NCBI GenBank assembly: GCA_003353825.1
Contig: PIVW01000019.1
Location: 1-27,162, forward strand
DNA length: 27,162 nt
Reading direction: 5' to 3'
From: Chloroflexota bacterium
Lineage (GTDB): Bacteria; Chloroflexota; Anaerolineae; J102
The notes under the pieces were generated by a model. That model made no database searches. It was given only the letters and a program-made list of their open reading frames with translations, and was not told the DNA's origin. Positions 1-7,746 of this stretch are shown one piece after another (position 1 is the stretch's first letter; each line of letters starts with the position of its first letter). The position numbers and the translations under genes are program-made.

Positions 1-2
1 TG

Positions 3-110
3 CACCACCACTTCGAGCTTTCAGGTTGGTCTGAGACCCATGTCACACAACGTTTTTTCATCATAGGAATCCTTTCTGGCATGCTCGGCATTGCTCTGGC
101 TTTATTGTAA
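3..110 (+). CDS. mraY: MraY, C-terminal end only (phospho-MurNAc-pentapeptide transferase)
   Basis: Only the last 35 codons are inside the window; the gene enters from the left and stops with TAA at 108-110. The frame reads [19 protein letters not shown] and then a short hydrophobic helix ending in ALALL. The HHHFEL.GW.E signature is the conserved last cytoplasmic loop of MraY, whose histidines lie at the active site, and a final membrane helix is normal for the family. MraY transfers phospho-MurNAc-pentapeptide to undecaprenyl phosphate at the inner face of the membrane to give lipid I. Its position directly before murD is the usual dcw order. The fragment is short, but the signature is specific. 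Confidence 0.88.
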   Translation, partial: HHHFELSGWSETHVTQRFFIIGILSGMLGIALALL

Positions 111-169
111 ACGCTCACTCTCTAGCACCACACGCGCACGACCTGCAACAGGAAAGTTGCAACACGTGA

Positions 170-1648
170 ATGTCAAACAATCCTTTTGCCGGACAAAACA
201 TATTGATTGTTGGACTCGCACGCGAAGGCGCAGTTGCAGCCAAATGGTTGGCCGAACGTGGCGCAACCGTTCTTATCAGCGACCTACGATCTTGCGAGCA
301 ATTGCGTCAATCGCTCGCAAACCTGACTCCACTGGGTGTGCAAGCCCATCTGGGACCGCAAACCCCCGATCTGCTGGCCGACATCGACGCTATCATCGTC
401 AGTCCTGGCGTGCCTCAGGATATCCCACTTCTCATCGCTGCAAGGGAGCGAAACCTACCACTCAGCAGCGAACCCAGACTTTTTGCCCAACACTGCCCGG
501 CGCCCATCATTGGTGTGACCGGTTCCAGTGGTAAGACCACGACGACAACGCTCACCGCCCGTATGGTCGAGGCATGCACTTTCAGAACCTGGCTCGGTGG
601 CAACATCGGCACACCGCTCCTCAGTCATCTGCACGAGATCCGTTCCGAAGACCGGGTGGCAATGGAGCTTTCCAGCTTTCAACTACTGTACTGGTCTGAA
701 CAGCCAACCTCAGTTCCGGGCAACTTTCCCTGGCAACAGGGGCACGGCATCAGCCCCCACATCGCAGCGATCCTAAATATCACACCGAATCATCTGGACC
801 GACATCCTTCTATGTCTCATTATACAGCCGCCAAGGCCACAATCGTAGCGTCTCAGACAGCAGCAGACGTTGCCGTGTTCAGCCACGACGACCCAGTCAC
901 AGCTGCCTGGGCTGAAACCGGGCGTGTGAGTATAGCGGCAGGGTCGGGACAGCAGAAGCGTGAGTTCAGACTCAATGGCCGGATACAGACCTTTGGCCTG
1001 AGTGCAGAACCAGCAAATGAAGGCGCCTGGATTGAAGACCAGCACATCTGGCTCCGCCAGCAGGGCATCACCCAACCGATCTTGCCTATCTCCGAGATTC
1101 GACTACGCGGGCGGCATAATTGGCTGAATATCCTGGCAGCCTGTTGTTTGGCAACAGCCGCACGTGCTGATGCTGGGACCTTGGCGGAGGTTATCCGAAC
1201 TTTTTCTGGTATTGAACATCGCCTTGAGGTCGTCCGCCTGCACGAAGGCGTTATGTGGATCAATGACAGTATTGCCACTTCGCCGGAGCGAGCAATCGCC
1301 GCCCTCAACAGCTTTGAAGAGCCCCTTATCCTGTTGGCCGGTGGCAGAGACAAGCATCTGCCTTGGGGTGATTGGGCAAACAAGGTTCAGCAACGAGCCC
1401 GGTCTGTCATCACCTTTGGTGAGGCTGCAACAGTGATCGAACAGGCACTCCATCCCATCCCCCGCCATGCTTATCTAAAAGAAATCTATCCAGGTGAAAC
1501 CCTCCAGCACGCGGTTGAACTCGCCGCTACTCTTACACGGCCGGGCGATGTCGTGTTGTTGTCGCCTGGCGGCACCAGCTACGATGCCTACGGCGATTTT
1601 GCTGCCCGCGGGCAACATTACCGAGATCTTGTCAAACAACTAACTTAG
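170..1648 (+). CDS. murD: UDP-N-acetylmuramoylalanine--D-glutamate ligase
   Basis: MurD adds D-glutamate to UDP-MurNAc-L-Ala in the cytoplasm, using ATP. Seen here: an N-terminal Rossmann-like UDP-binding domain (ILIVGLAREG, residues 11-20); the Mur-ligase P-loop GVTGSSGKTTTT (115-126); ELSSFQL (166-172), typical of MurD; NITPNHLDRH (203-212); and a C-terminal domain with INDSIATSPE and LLAGGRDKHLPW. The 492 residues exceed the roughly 440-450 typical of MurD, partly through an extra stretch around residues 175-198. The start at 170 places the Rossmann motif at the expected distance from the N terminus; the ribosome-binding site is weak (AGGAAAG lies rather far upstream). It follows mraY by 59 bp and precedes ftsW by 37 bp, so co-transcription is likely. 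Confidence 0.96.
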   Translation: MSNNPFAGQNILIVGLAREGAVAAKWLAERGATVLISDLRSCEQLRQSLANLTPLGVQAHLGPQTPDLLADIDAIIVSPGVPQDIPLLIAARERNLPLSSEPRLFAQHCPAPIIGVTGSSGKTTTTTLTARMVEACTFRTWLGGNIGTPLLSHLHEIRSEDRVAMELSSFQLLYWSEQPTSVPGNFPWQQGHGISPHIAAILNITPNHLDRHPSMSHYTAAKATIVASQTAADVAVFSHDDPVTAAWAETGRVSIAAGSGQQKREFRLNGRIQTFGLSAEPANEGAWIEDQHIWLRQQGITQPILPISEIRLRGRHNWLNILAACCLATAARADAGTLAEVIRTFSGIEHRLEVVRLHEGVMWINDSIATSPERAIAALNSFEEPLILLAGGRDKHLPWGDWANKVQQRARSVITFGEAATVIEQALHPIPRHAYLKEIYPGETLQHAVELAATLTRPGDVVLLSPGGTSYDAYGDFAARGQHYRDLVKQLT

Positions 1649-1685
1649 TGTTACACCCTCCCCCAACCCAGTCGGAATCTGAACT

Positions 1686-2921
1686 ATGAGACGTGCCAAC
1701 AAAGCCATGCAACCCGAATTCGATTACGTGATGTTGATTCTTATCGCCGTGCTCATCGGTTTTGGCCTGGTCATGTTATTCAGTTCATCTTACGCCTTTG
1801 CTCATGCTTACCGCAGAGATGCACTCTACTATTTCACTCGACAGTTACGCTGGACGGTGATCGGCATCGCCGGCCTGTTGATCATGCTCAATATCAATTA
1901 CCGTGTTTGGCGTAAATGGGCGATTCCAATCATGGGTATGACTTTGCTGGCCCTGGTTGGCGTCCTGCTGATCGGCTCGGTTCGGTTCGGCGCCCAACGA
2001 CAATTTATCAATGGCTCGATCCAACCCTCAGAAATTGCCAAAATATCTATCATTATCTATATCGCCGCCTGGTTATCTTCAAAAGGAAAGAACTTACGTA
2101 AAGTTAGCTATGGCTTAGCGCCCTTTGCCATCTTGTTGGGCCTTATGGTGGGCTTGATCGTGATCCAACCCGACATCTCCACCTCATTGCTGATCACCAT
2201 AACAGCGGTTGCCATGTTCTTCATTGCTGGAGCAGATCTCTTGCAAATGGGCATCTTGGCACTCATGGGTGGATTAACCTTCGGACTGGTAATGACACAA
2301 TCGACACATGCCCAGGAACGAATCAAGGTTTTCGTCACCTCATTTGCCGATCCCCTCAATAGTCCCAATTTCCACGTCCGTGAAGGTATTCTGGCGCTGG
2401 TCGAGGGTGGCTGGTTTGGAGCGGGGTTGGCCGAGAGTGTTCATAAACAACCTGGTGGTCTTCCAGCTGTCCATTCTGATAGCATATTTGCTGTTGTTGG
2501 TGAGGAGTTAGGCTTGATCGGAGGCTTGATCGTTCTCGCACTCTTCTTTTTCTTTGCAGTAAGAGGCACGCGCATCGCTTTGCGCGCTTCCGATAGCTTT
2601 GGCACGCTGCTCGCTTTTGGCATCACCGCCTGGCTTGTTTTGCAGGCGTTCGTTCATATCGCCGTGATCACGGCGACCTTCCCTTTCACGGGTCTCCCCC
2701 TGCCATTTTTTAGCTATGGCGGCTCCAGCACCTTAGCAAATCTCGCTGCCATCGGCATCTTATTGAACATCTCTCGTGGCGGAGAGGAAGGCATTGATCT
2801 TCATGCGTATACTCGTCTCTGGCGGCGGAACCGGCGGTCACGTGTACCCAATTCTGAGCGTCGCCGCCGCCCTCGAGGGCGTCGCCGCAGCGTCTTTGCC
2901 CGTTCTGTCCGACGCCGCTAA
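1686..2921 (+). CDS. ftsW: Lipid II polymerase of the SEDS family, division type
   Basis: FtsW is a membrane glycosyltransferase that polymerises lipid II at the septum together with a partner class B penicillin-binding protein. The 411-aa product has about ten hydrophobic segments. It carries the family signature PLPFFSYGGSS (residues 338-348) and the loop LPAVHSDSIFAVVGEELG, where D265 matches the conserved catalytic-loop aspartate of SEDS proteins. It is called FtsW rather than RodA mainly from its place between murD and murG. The oddity is the tail: after about residue 365 the protein runs on for some 45 residues, ending in an extremely Arg-rich stretch (about residues 380-411). This is read from the same DNA as the first 39 codons of murG in another frame. 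A start at 1707 (residue 8) is possible. Confidence 0.94.
   Translation: MRRANKAMQPEFDYVMLILIAVLIGFGLVMLFSSSYAFAHAYRRDALYYFTRQLRWTVIGIAGLLIMLNINYRVWRKWAIPIMGMTLLALVGVLLIGSVRFGAQRQFINGSIQPSEIAKISIIIYIAAWLSSKGKNLRKVSYGLAPFAILLGLMVGLIVIQPDISTSLLITITAVAMFFIAGADLLQMGILALMGGLTFGLVMTQSTHAQERIKVFVTSFADPLNSPNFHVREGILALVEGGWFGAGLAESVHKQPGGLPAVHSDSIFAVVGEELGLIGGLIVLALFFFFAVRGTRIALRASDSFGTLLAFGITAWLVLQAFVHIAVITATFPFTGLPLPFFSYGGSSTLANLAAIGILLNISRGGEEGIDLHAYTRLWRRNRRSRVPNSERRRRPRGRRRSVFARSVRRR
2781..2790 (+). promoter_or_regulatory. Ribosome-binding site deciding the murG start
   Basis: The purine-rich stretch GGAGAGGAAG lies 12 nt before the ATG at 2803. It supports that ATG over the in-frame GTG at 2776, which has no such site. 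Starting at 2803 also puts the glycine-rich nucleotide-sugar loop at residue 7, as in other MurG proteins. The site is inside the ftsW reading frame. Confidence 0.6.
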
Positions 2922-3948
2922 GCACATTGAATTTCGTTACGCCGGCACTGCTGCTGGCGTCGAGGCCAAACTTGCAACCCGCGCCGGATTGCCGTTCAGC
3001 CCAATCCAGGCTGGACAAATTCGGATCGCCAATCCTGTACGGTTGGTCCGCAACAGCGCCCTTCTTTTACGAGGGGGCATGCAAGCGCGCCGACTGATGC
3101 GGAGCTGGCAGCCTGATGTCGTGTTCGTGACCGGCGGCTATGTCTGTGCCCCTGTGGTATGGGCAGCCAGTCGCAGCAACATCCCGATTTTGATCTATTT
3201 GCCCGACGTCACGCCGGGTCTGGCCGTTGAACGGCTTGCAGGCTACGCCACTTTGATCGCCGTCACCTTTCCTGAGGTCGCCGAGTTTTTCCCGGACAAG
3301 GCTATTGTAACCGGCTACCCCATACGGCAGGAATTACGCGAACGTGCGATTTCGAGAACTGATGCTCGAATTCAGTTTGATCTTCAGGTCGACCTCCCCA
3401 CGCTATTCATCTTCGGCGGTTCGCGCGGCGCCCGCTCTATCAACATTGCCGTCGCCGCCATGTTAGCGGAACTGCTGCAACATGCTCAGGTTATTCACGT
3501 CACCGGAACGCTTGACTGGCCAGTCGCTCAAAAACGTGCTTCTGCCCTCACGGAGGCACAACTTCAGCGCTATCGTGTATTTCCCTATTTAGCTGATGAT
3601 TTCATCACCGCCCTCAGTGCGGCCGATATCGTGATTGCCCGAGCCGGAGCCGCGACTCTGGGAGAATTTCCTGCACTCGGCCTGCCTGTTATCCTCGTAC
3701 CCTTACCGATTTCGGGCGGGCATCAATTTCCCAATGCTGCCTACTTGGCCGACCATAACGCAGCCGTGATCGTAGATGATGCCGACATGGATACACTGCT
3801 TCTTCCCGCAATTCTAGAACTCGTTCATGACGAAGACCGACTGGCCGCCATGAGTGTCGCCAGTGCCGCTCTGGCGCGACCTGACGCTGCCGACCGTATT
3901 GCCCAGGCTATCCTCCACCTGGCCACAGAGAGGGTTACCATGCCATGA
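2803..3948 (+). CDS. murG: UDP-GlcNAc transferase making lipid II
   Basis: MurG adds GlcNAc from UDP-GlcNAc to lipid I on the inner membrane face, giving lipid II. The 381-aa protein begins MRILVSGGGTGGHVYP, the hallmark MurG loop (residues 7-16). The C-terminal donor site reads FGGSRGARSIN, then RAGAATLGEFPALGLPVILVPLP (cf. the conserved R.GA.T..E...G.P.I.VP) and HQFPNAAYL. A departure from the textbook sequence is YLPDVTPGLA at about residues 132-141, where many MurG proteins have HEQN..PG. The first 119 bp overlap ftsW out of frame. The stop overlaps the next gene's start in an ATGA (3945-3948), a sign of translational coupling. Confidence 0.95.
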   Translation: MRILVSGGGTGGHVYPILSVAAALEGVAAASLPVLSDAAKHIEFRYAGTAAGVEAKLATRAGLPFSPIQAGQIRIANPVRLVRNSALLLRGGMQARRLMRSWQPDVVFVTGGYVCAPVVWAASRSNIPILIYLPDVTPGLAVERLAGYATLIAVTFPEVAEFFPDKAIVTGYPIRQELRERAISRTDARIQFDLQVDLPTLFIFGGSRGARSINIAVAAMLAELLQHAQVIHVTGTLDWPVAQKRASALTEAQLQRYRVFPYLADDFITALSAADIVIARAGAATLGEFPALGLPVILVPLPISGGHQFPNAAYLADHNAAVIVDDADMDTLLLPAILELVHDEDRLAAMSVASAALARPDAADRIAQAILHLATERVTMP

Positions 3949-4601
3949 CAATACCTGTTGAAGTCATCCTATTCTTTTTAATCGTGTTAGGCATATTTGC
4001 CTATCATGGTTTTAAACGCGGCTTCTGGGCCGAACTCGTGTGGGCGTTGTTCATTCTTGGTGGCGTATTGATTTATCAACCGGAAATCTTGGGCGATGTC
4101 ACCATACGCATCATCAACTCGATCGCATTTATCTTCGCTATTGCTCTTAGTGGTGGGATCCAACTCATCCTCAGCGGCGATTTCAGTGCAGAGAAACTGG
4201 CCGAAGTGATGTCAGCAGCTCGCGACAAAGGACCCTTTATCCCAGAAGCAAACAAGGAACTGACATTGTTCCTCATTCTGTTATTGATGATCTTCGTCGG
4301 TTTTCTGATTAGCAATCACATCCGGCCACGAAAGATGCCCTTTTTGGGGTTGTTTGTCGGTGTTTTTAATGCGCTGCTGCTGGGTTACGTGTTTGGCCCC
4401 ATCATAACCGGCACCGCTTCTCTTTTACCTGAACTCAGCGCCACAAACCCTGTAGACGCGATTTTCGAGATATTGGGGCCGACTTTCGATATTGTACTGG
4501 CGCCCTTTGCCTTCGTTATTAGCACGTTGGGCGCCTGGTCGATTGTTCTCGCCATCATAATTATCGTCATACTGGCGGCACGTAACGCCAGAGGCGCTTG
4601 A
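3945..4601 (+). CDS. CvpA-like membrane protein A, function unknown
   Basis: A 218-aa integral membrane protein with about six hydrophobic segments (roughly residues 5-22, 28-45, 56-76, 106-123, 132-155 and 182-214). Near the N terminus it has YHGFKRGFWAELVWALF, which resembles the G..RG...E opening of CvpA (colicin V production) proteins; the rest is divergent. A charged loop lies at about residues 80-104. It overlaps murG by 4 bp (ATGA), and its stop lies just before the start of a second, similarly built membrane gene, so both are embedded in the murG-murC operon. That placement suggests a role near the envelope or septum, but this is inference. CvpA family membership is moderately supported; no catalytic residues can be named. 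Confidence 0.75.
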   Translation: MTIPVEVILFFLIVLGIFAYHGFKRGFWAELVWALFILGGVLIYQPEILGDVTIRIINSIAFIFAIALSGGIQLILSGDFSAEKLAEVMSAARDKGPFIPEANKELTLFLILLLMIFVGFLISNHIRPRKMPFLGLFVGVFNALLLGYVFGPIITGTASLLPELSATNPVDAIFEILGPTFDIVLAPFAFVISTLGAWSIVLAIIIIVILAARNARGA

Positions 4602-4612
4602 GGATAAACACC

Positions 4613-5161
4613 ATGGGTCCGATGGAAATCCTTTGGCTAACCGTTTTACTGTTCTTTGTCGGAATCGCGCTCGTGCGCGGTTACCCCAAGGAACTGGGCA
4701 TCACCACGCTGATCTTTGGTTTGCTCTTTATCATTACCGAATTCGGCATTGTTTACCTGCCTCAACTTTTCGATACCATTGCCGCTCAGCTGAATCTTAC
4801 TTCTTATGATCAGAGGACACAGGAACATCTCGTATCTATAACCCTGAGCCTGATTTTCATTCTCGTTCTCTTTGCGGGTTATGCGGGCAGTACGTTGGCA
4901 TTTCCTGGTAAACCGGCTAGAGGTGGCAAAGGTTTCATCCTCAACGTGCTGGTCGGCCTGCTAAATGGTTATCTAATCGCAGGTACGTTATGGTGGCTGC
5001 AGGATGTCAACAATTATCCTGTTACTGCTACCGGCTGGTTAACCTTACCCCTAACGCCATTCGCAGAGACCATCGCAGCATGGTTGCCCCCTTATGTGGC
5101 GCCACCTGTTTTTTGGGCAGTCATGGTCGTCGTCATGCTCGTTCTGCGGGTGCGAAAATAA
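4613..5161 (+). CDS. CvpA-like membrane protein B, function unknown
   Basis: A 182-aa membrane protein with about five hydrophobic segments. It opens with MGPMEILWLTVLLFFVGIAL, followed by the short motif RGYPKELG, which parallels the RG..E element of the preceding gene and of CvpA-type proteins. The two are probably diverged relatives, though identity is low by eye. The ATG at 4613 is chosen because GAGG (4600-4603) lies 9 nt upstream. A TTG at 4598, overlapping the previous stop, would add five residues. The stop TAA at 5159-5161 shares one base with the ATG of murC (TAATG). No function can be assigned beyond membrane location and co-expression with cell-wall genes. Confidence 0.7.
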   Translation: MGPMEILWLTVLLFFVGIALVRGYPKELGITTLIFGLLFIITEFGIVYLPQLFDTIAAQLNLTSYDQRTQEHLVSITLSLIFILVLFAGYAGSTLAFPGKPARGGKGFILNVLVGLLNGYLIAGTLWWLQDVNNYPVTATGWLTLPLTPFAETIAAWLPPYVAPPVFWAVMVVVMLVLRVRK

Positions 5162-6645
5162 TGGTCATCACATCCTCCTCTATACCAAGACTCATGAAAT
5201 CGAACTGGCAGGACCTGTTTCAACTTCCAGCATCTGAGCGCGACAGACGCCGTATCCACCTGGTGGGAATTGGTGGTACGGGGCTGGGCCCAATTGCCAA
5301 AGTTCTGTTGGAAATGGGTTTTCAGGTGAGTGGCAGTGATCGTTCTCCTTCACCTCGCACCGAGAGTTTGAGGCCGATGGGGGCTGATATCACTATCGGC
5401 CACGAGGGAGAGAATTTACATCGCCAGACCGATCCCGCCCTGCCAGATCTGGTCTTGATTTCATCGGCGATTCCTGATTCTAATGGCGAGGTCATTGCAG
5501 CTGGGGAGGCAGGCATTGCCGTCGTGAAACGCGAAGCGTTGCTTGGTCCATTGACTACCGGACGCAAAGTGATAGCAGTCGCCGGCACCCACGGCAAAAC
5601 AACGACTACCGGTATGATAGCGCTGCTGCTGAAAAGTGGGGGAATCGATGCCGGTTACATCATTGGTAGCGACATCCCCGGCTTGGGTATGAGCAGTGCA
5701 GGCAGCAACGAATGGTTTGTGATAGAGGCAGATGAATACGATTATGCCTTCTTAGGCCTGTCACCCCATATCGCCGTTTTGACCAGCCTTGACTGGGATC
5801 ATCCCGATTGTTTTCCGACCCGTGAGATCTACGAAGATGCATTCCAGCATTTCCTTGCCAATCTGCAACCCGATGGGCAGATTATCTACTGTCGTGATGA
5901 TCCCGCAGTGCGACAGTTGAATGCGCGATCCACTGTAACCGCTTCCCGCCACGGCTATGGCACACGCAATGGCGCCTCATATGAGATCGATAATATCGAG
6001 ATCTCTGCGGCTGAGACATCCTACGAATTGACTGTACCCCCAGAGAACGATGTGGCAACAGTACGCCTTGCGATACCCGGATTACACAATGTTCTAAACA
6101 GTACCGGCGCCTTGATCGCTGCCAAACTGGCTGGGGTCGATTGGAATAAGGCGGTGTCGCATATCAGCGACTACAAGGGGGCAGGACGCAGGTTCGAGAT
6201 CAAGGGAGAGGTGGGTGGTGTGCTGGTGATCGACGACTATGCACACCATCCGGCAGAGATTCGCTCGACTCTGGCGGCGACGCGTGCTGCTTATCCCGAC
6301 CGCGAGATTTGGGCGGTGTACCAGCCACACACGTATAGCCGTACCCGAACCTTCTTGGCTGCTTACGAAGGCGTCTTTTCGGCAGCCGACCATCTCATCA
6401 TAACGGACATTTATGCTGCCCGTGAAGCCCAAGATGCCAATATCACGCCAGAGTCAGTCGTCGCCAGCAGTCGCCACCCAGACGGCTCTAGTATCGGTTC
6501 TTTAGATGACGTACTACTTCATCTAAAGCAACATGTCGGCCCAAATAGTATCATGATTATCCTCAGCGCAGGGACAGCGACAAAACTTGGGCCAGAGCTT
6601 CTGCGCTGGCTACAGACGTCAGAAATCGCAACACCCTCTGCTTGA
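5161..6645 (+). CDS. murC: UDP-N-acetylmuramate--L-alanine ligase
   Basis: MurC adds the first residue, L-alanine, to UDP-MurNAc. Numbering from the ATG at 5161 (494 aa): the N-terminal nucleotide-binding loop is HLVGIGGTGLGPIAKVL (33-49), the P-loop AGTHGKTTTTGM (141-152), EADEYDYAF (189-197), the metal/nucleotide region SLDWDHPDCFPT (209-220), and the C-terminal domain carries VIDDYAHHPAEI (356-367) and YQPHTYSRT (387-395). HGKTTTTG and DYAHHP are typical of MurC. The reading frame is open far upstream (to 4990), but that part overlaps the previous gene and is not MurC-like. A start at 5194 (MKSNWQDLF) is an alternative; neither has a strong ribosome-binding site. Gene order murC-murB-ddl follows. 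Confidence 0.95.
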   Translation: MVITSSSIPRLMKSNWQDLFQLPASERDRRRIHLVGIGGTGLGPIAKVLLEMGFQVSGSDRSPSPRTESLRPMGADITIGHEGENLHRQTDPALPDLVLISSAIPDSNGEVIAAGEAGIAVVKREALLGPLTTGRKVIAVAGTHGKTTTTGMIALLLKSGGIDAGYIIGSDIPGLGMSSAGSNEWFVIEADEYDYAFLGLSPHIAVLTSLDWDHPDCFPTREIYEDAFQHFLANLQPDGQIIYCRDDPAVRQLNARSTVTASRHGYGTRNGASYEIDNIEISAAETSYELTVPPENDVATVRLAIPGLHNVLNSTGALIAAKLAGVDWNKAVSHISDYKGAGRRFEIKGEVGGVLVIDDYAHHPAEIRSTLAATRAAYPDREIWAVYQPHTYSRTRTFLAAYEGVFSAADHLIITDIYAAREAQDANITPESVVASSRHPDGSSIGSLDDVLLHLKQHVGPNSIMIILSAGTATKLGPELLRWLQTSEIATPSA

Positions 6646-6658
6646 AAAACCAACTACC

Positions 6659-7642
6659 ATGATGCAAAGTAACCTCACAGATCCCAGCGAGTTGTGGCAG
6701 AAACTCGGCGATTGCGGGCGCAATGGTATCGAGCTAAATCATATGTTGGCGTCGCATACCAGTTTTCGCATTGGTGGGCCGACGGCCAAGCTCCTATCAG
6801 TCAATCGATCCGAGAAATTGGTCACTGCCCTTAATCTACTCTATCATTACAACATTCCTTTCCTACTGCTGGGTGGGGGCTCCAATGTACTGGTGAGTGA
6901 TGCCGGCATTTCATCTCTGGTGATCCTGAACCAATGCCGCCAGATCGATTGGTCCCACAGTGAAGCCTCACCCTTTTGTGTAACCGCCGAGAGCGGGGCA
7001 TCATTGGCCGGTTTGGCTCGGGCTGCAATCAAACGGAATCTGGCTGGACTGGCGTGGGCTGTCAGTGTGCCGGGTGCTGTGGGCGGCGCCGTTGTCGGCA
7101 ACGCCGGCGCCCATGGAAAGAGTATCGCCGATACACTGCAGCAAGCAAGGCTGTGGTCACAAGGTACTGTGCGAGATAGCTCGGCGGCCGCACTGCAATT
7201 ACAGTACCGGCGTAGTCGCATCAAACCCCTTGTCGCAAAACCAGGTTTCGGACCAGTTGTGCTCAACGCAACCCTGCAGCTTTCGCCCGACTCGAGTGGC
7301 GACGAAAAGGCTCGCGCAGAACAATACATCGACCATCGCCGGCGAACCCAACCGCTAGATAAGAGCGCTGGCTCGATCTTCAAGAATCCTCCAAGTGATT
7401 TTGCCGGACGATTGATCGAGGCCGCCGAAATGAAAGGAATAGCGGTCGGCGGCGCCAGTGTCAGCGAGCAACACGCCAATTTCATCATCAATCAGGGTGA
7501 TGCCACTGCCAATGATGTCGTTAATCTGATGAACCTGATTCGGGCTAAGGTCTACGACCGCTTTGGTGTCGTCCTCGAGCCAGAAATCCAGCTTGTTGGC
7601 GACTGGCAGAGTCAGGCCCGACTCGAACCGCTACCCACATGA
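6659..7642 (+). CDS. murB: UDP-N-acetylenolpyruvoylglucosamine reductase
   Basis: MurB is the FAD- and NADPH-dependent enzyme that reduces UDP-GlcNAc-enolpyruvate to UDP-MurNAc. The 327-aa product has the FAD-binding signatures LLGGGSNVLVSD (70-81) and SVPGAVGGAVVGNAGAHG (136-153), the substrate-side YRRSR (183-187), SAGSIFKNP (236-244) with catalytic Ser239, and a C-terminal EAAEMKGIAVGGASVSEQHANFIIN (read across residues 255-278). The ATG at 6659 is preferred over an in-frame TTG at 6587, which lies inside murC. It follows murC by 13 bp. About 104 bp separate it from ddl, with no obvious signal. Length and motifs are normal. Confidence 0.95.
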   Translation: MMQSNLTDPSELWQKLGDCGRNGIELNHMLASHTSFRIGGPTAKLLSVNRSEKLVTALNLLYHYNIPFLLLGGGSNVLVSDAGISSLVILNQCRQIDWSHSEASPFCVTAESGASLAGLARAAIKRNLAGLAWAVSVPGAVGGAVVGNAGAHGKSIADTLQQARLWSQGTVRDSSAAALQLQYRRSRIKPLVAKPGFGPVVLNATLQLSPDSSGDEKARAEQYIDHRRRTQPLDKSAGSIFKNPPSDFAGRLIEAAEMKGIAVGGASVSEQHANFIINQGDATANDVVNLMNLIRAKVYDRFGVVLEPEIQLVGDWQSQARLEPLPT

Positions 7643-7746
7643 CACCTTACCACGAATGGCAGGACACCCTGTAAACATGATAGATGTGCTGAGAGTTCCA
7701 AACCGCCGCAGTGAATCGGATACTCGACAACCCCCGAAGAACTGAT

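Noticed and set aside
853..1383. 176-aa open frame antisense to murD
   Set aside because: Shadow frame with no ribosome-binding site or recognisable domain.
2776..2802. Upstream GTG start for murG
   Set aside because: No ribosome-binding site, and it adds nine residues before the conserved MRILVSGGGTGGH opening; the ATG at 2803 has GGAGAGGAAG upstream.
4990..5160. 57-residue N-terminal extension of murC
   Set aside because: It lies within the preceding membrane gene in another frame, is rich in Cys/Arg, and is unlike any Mur ligase N terminus.
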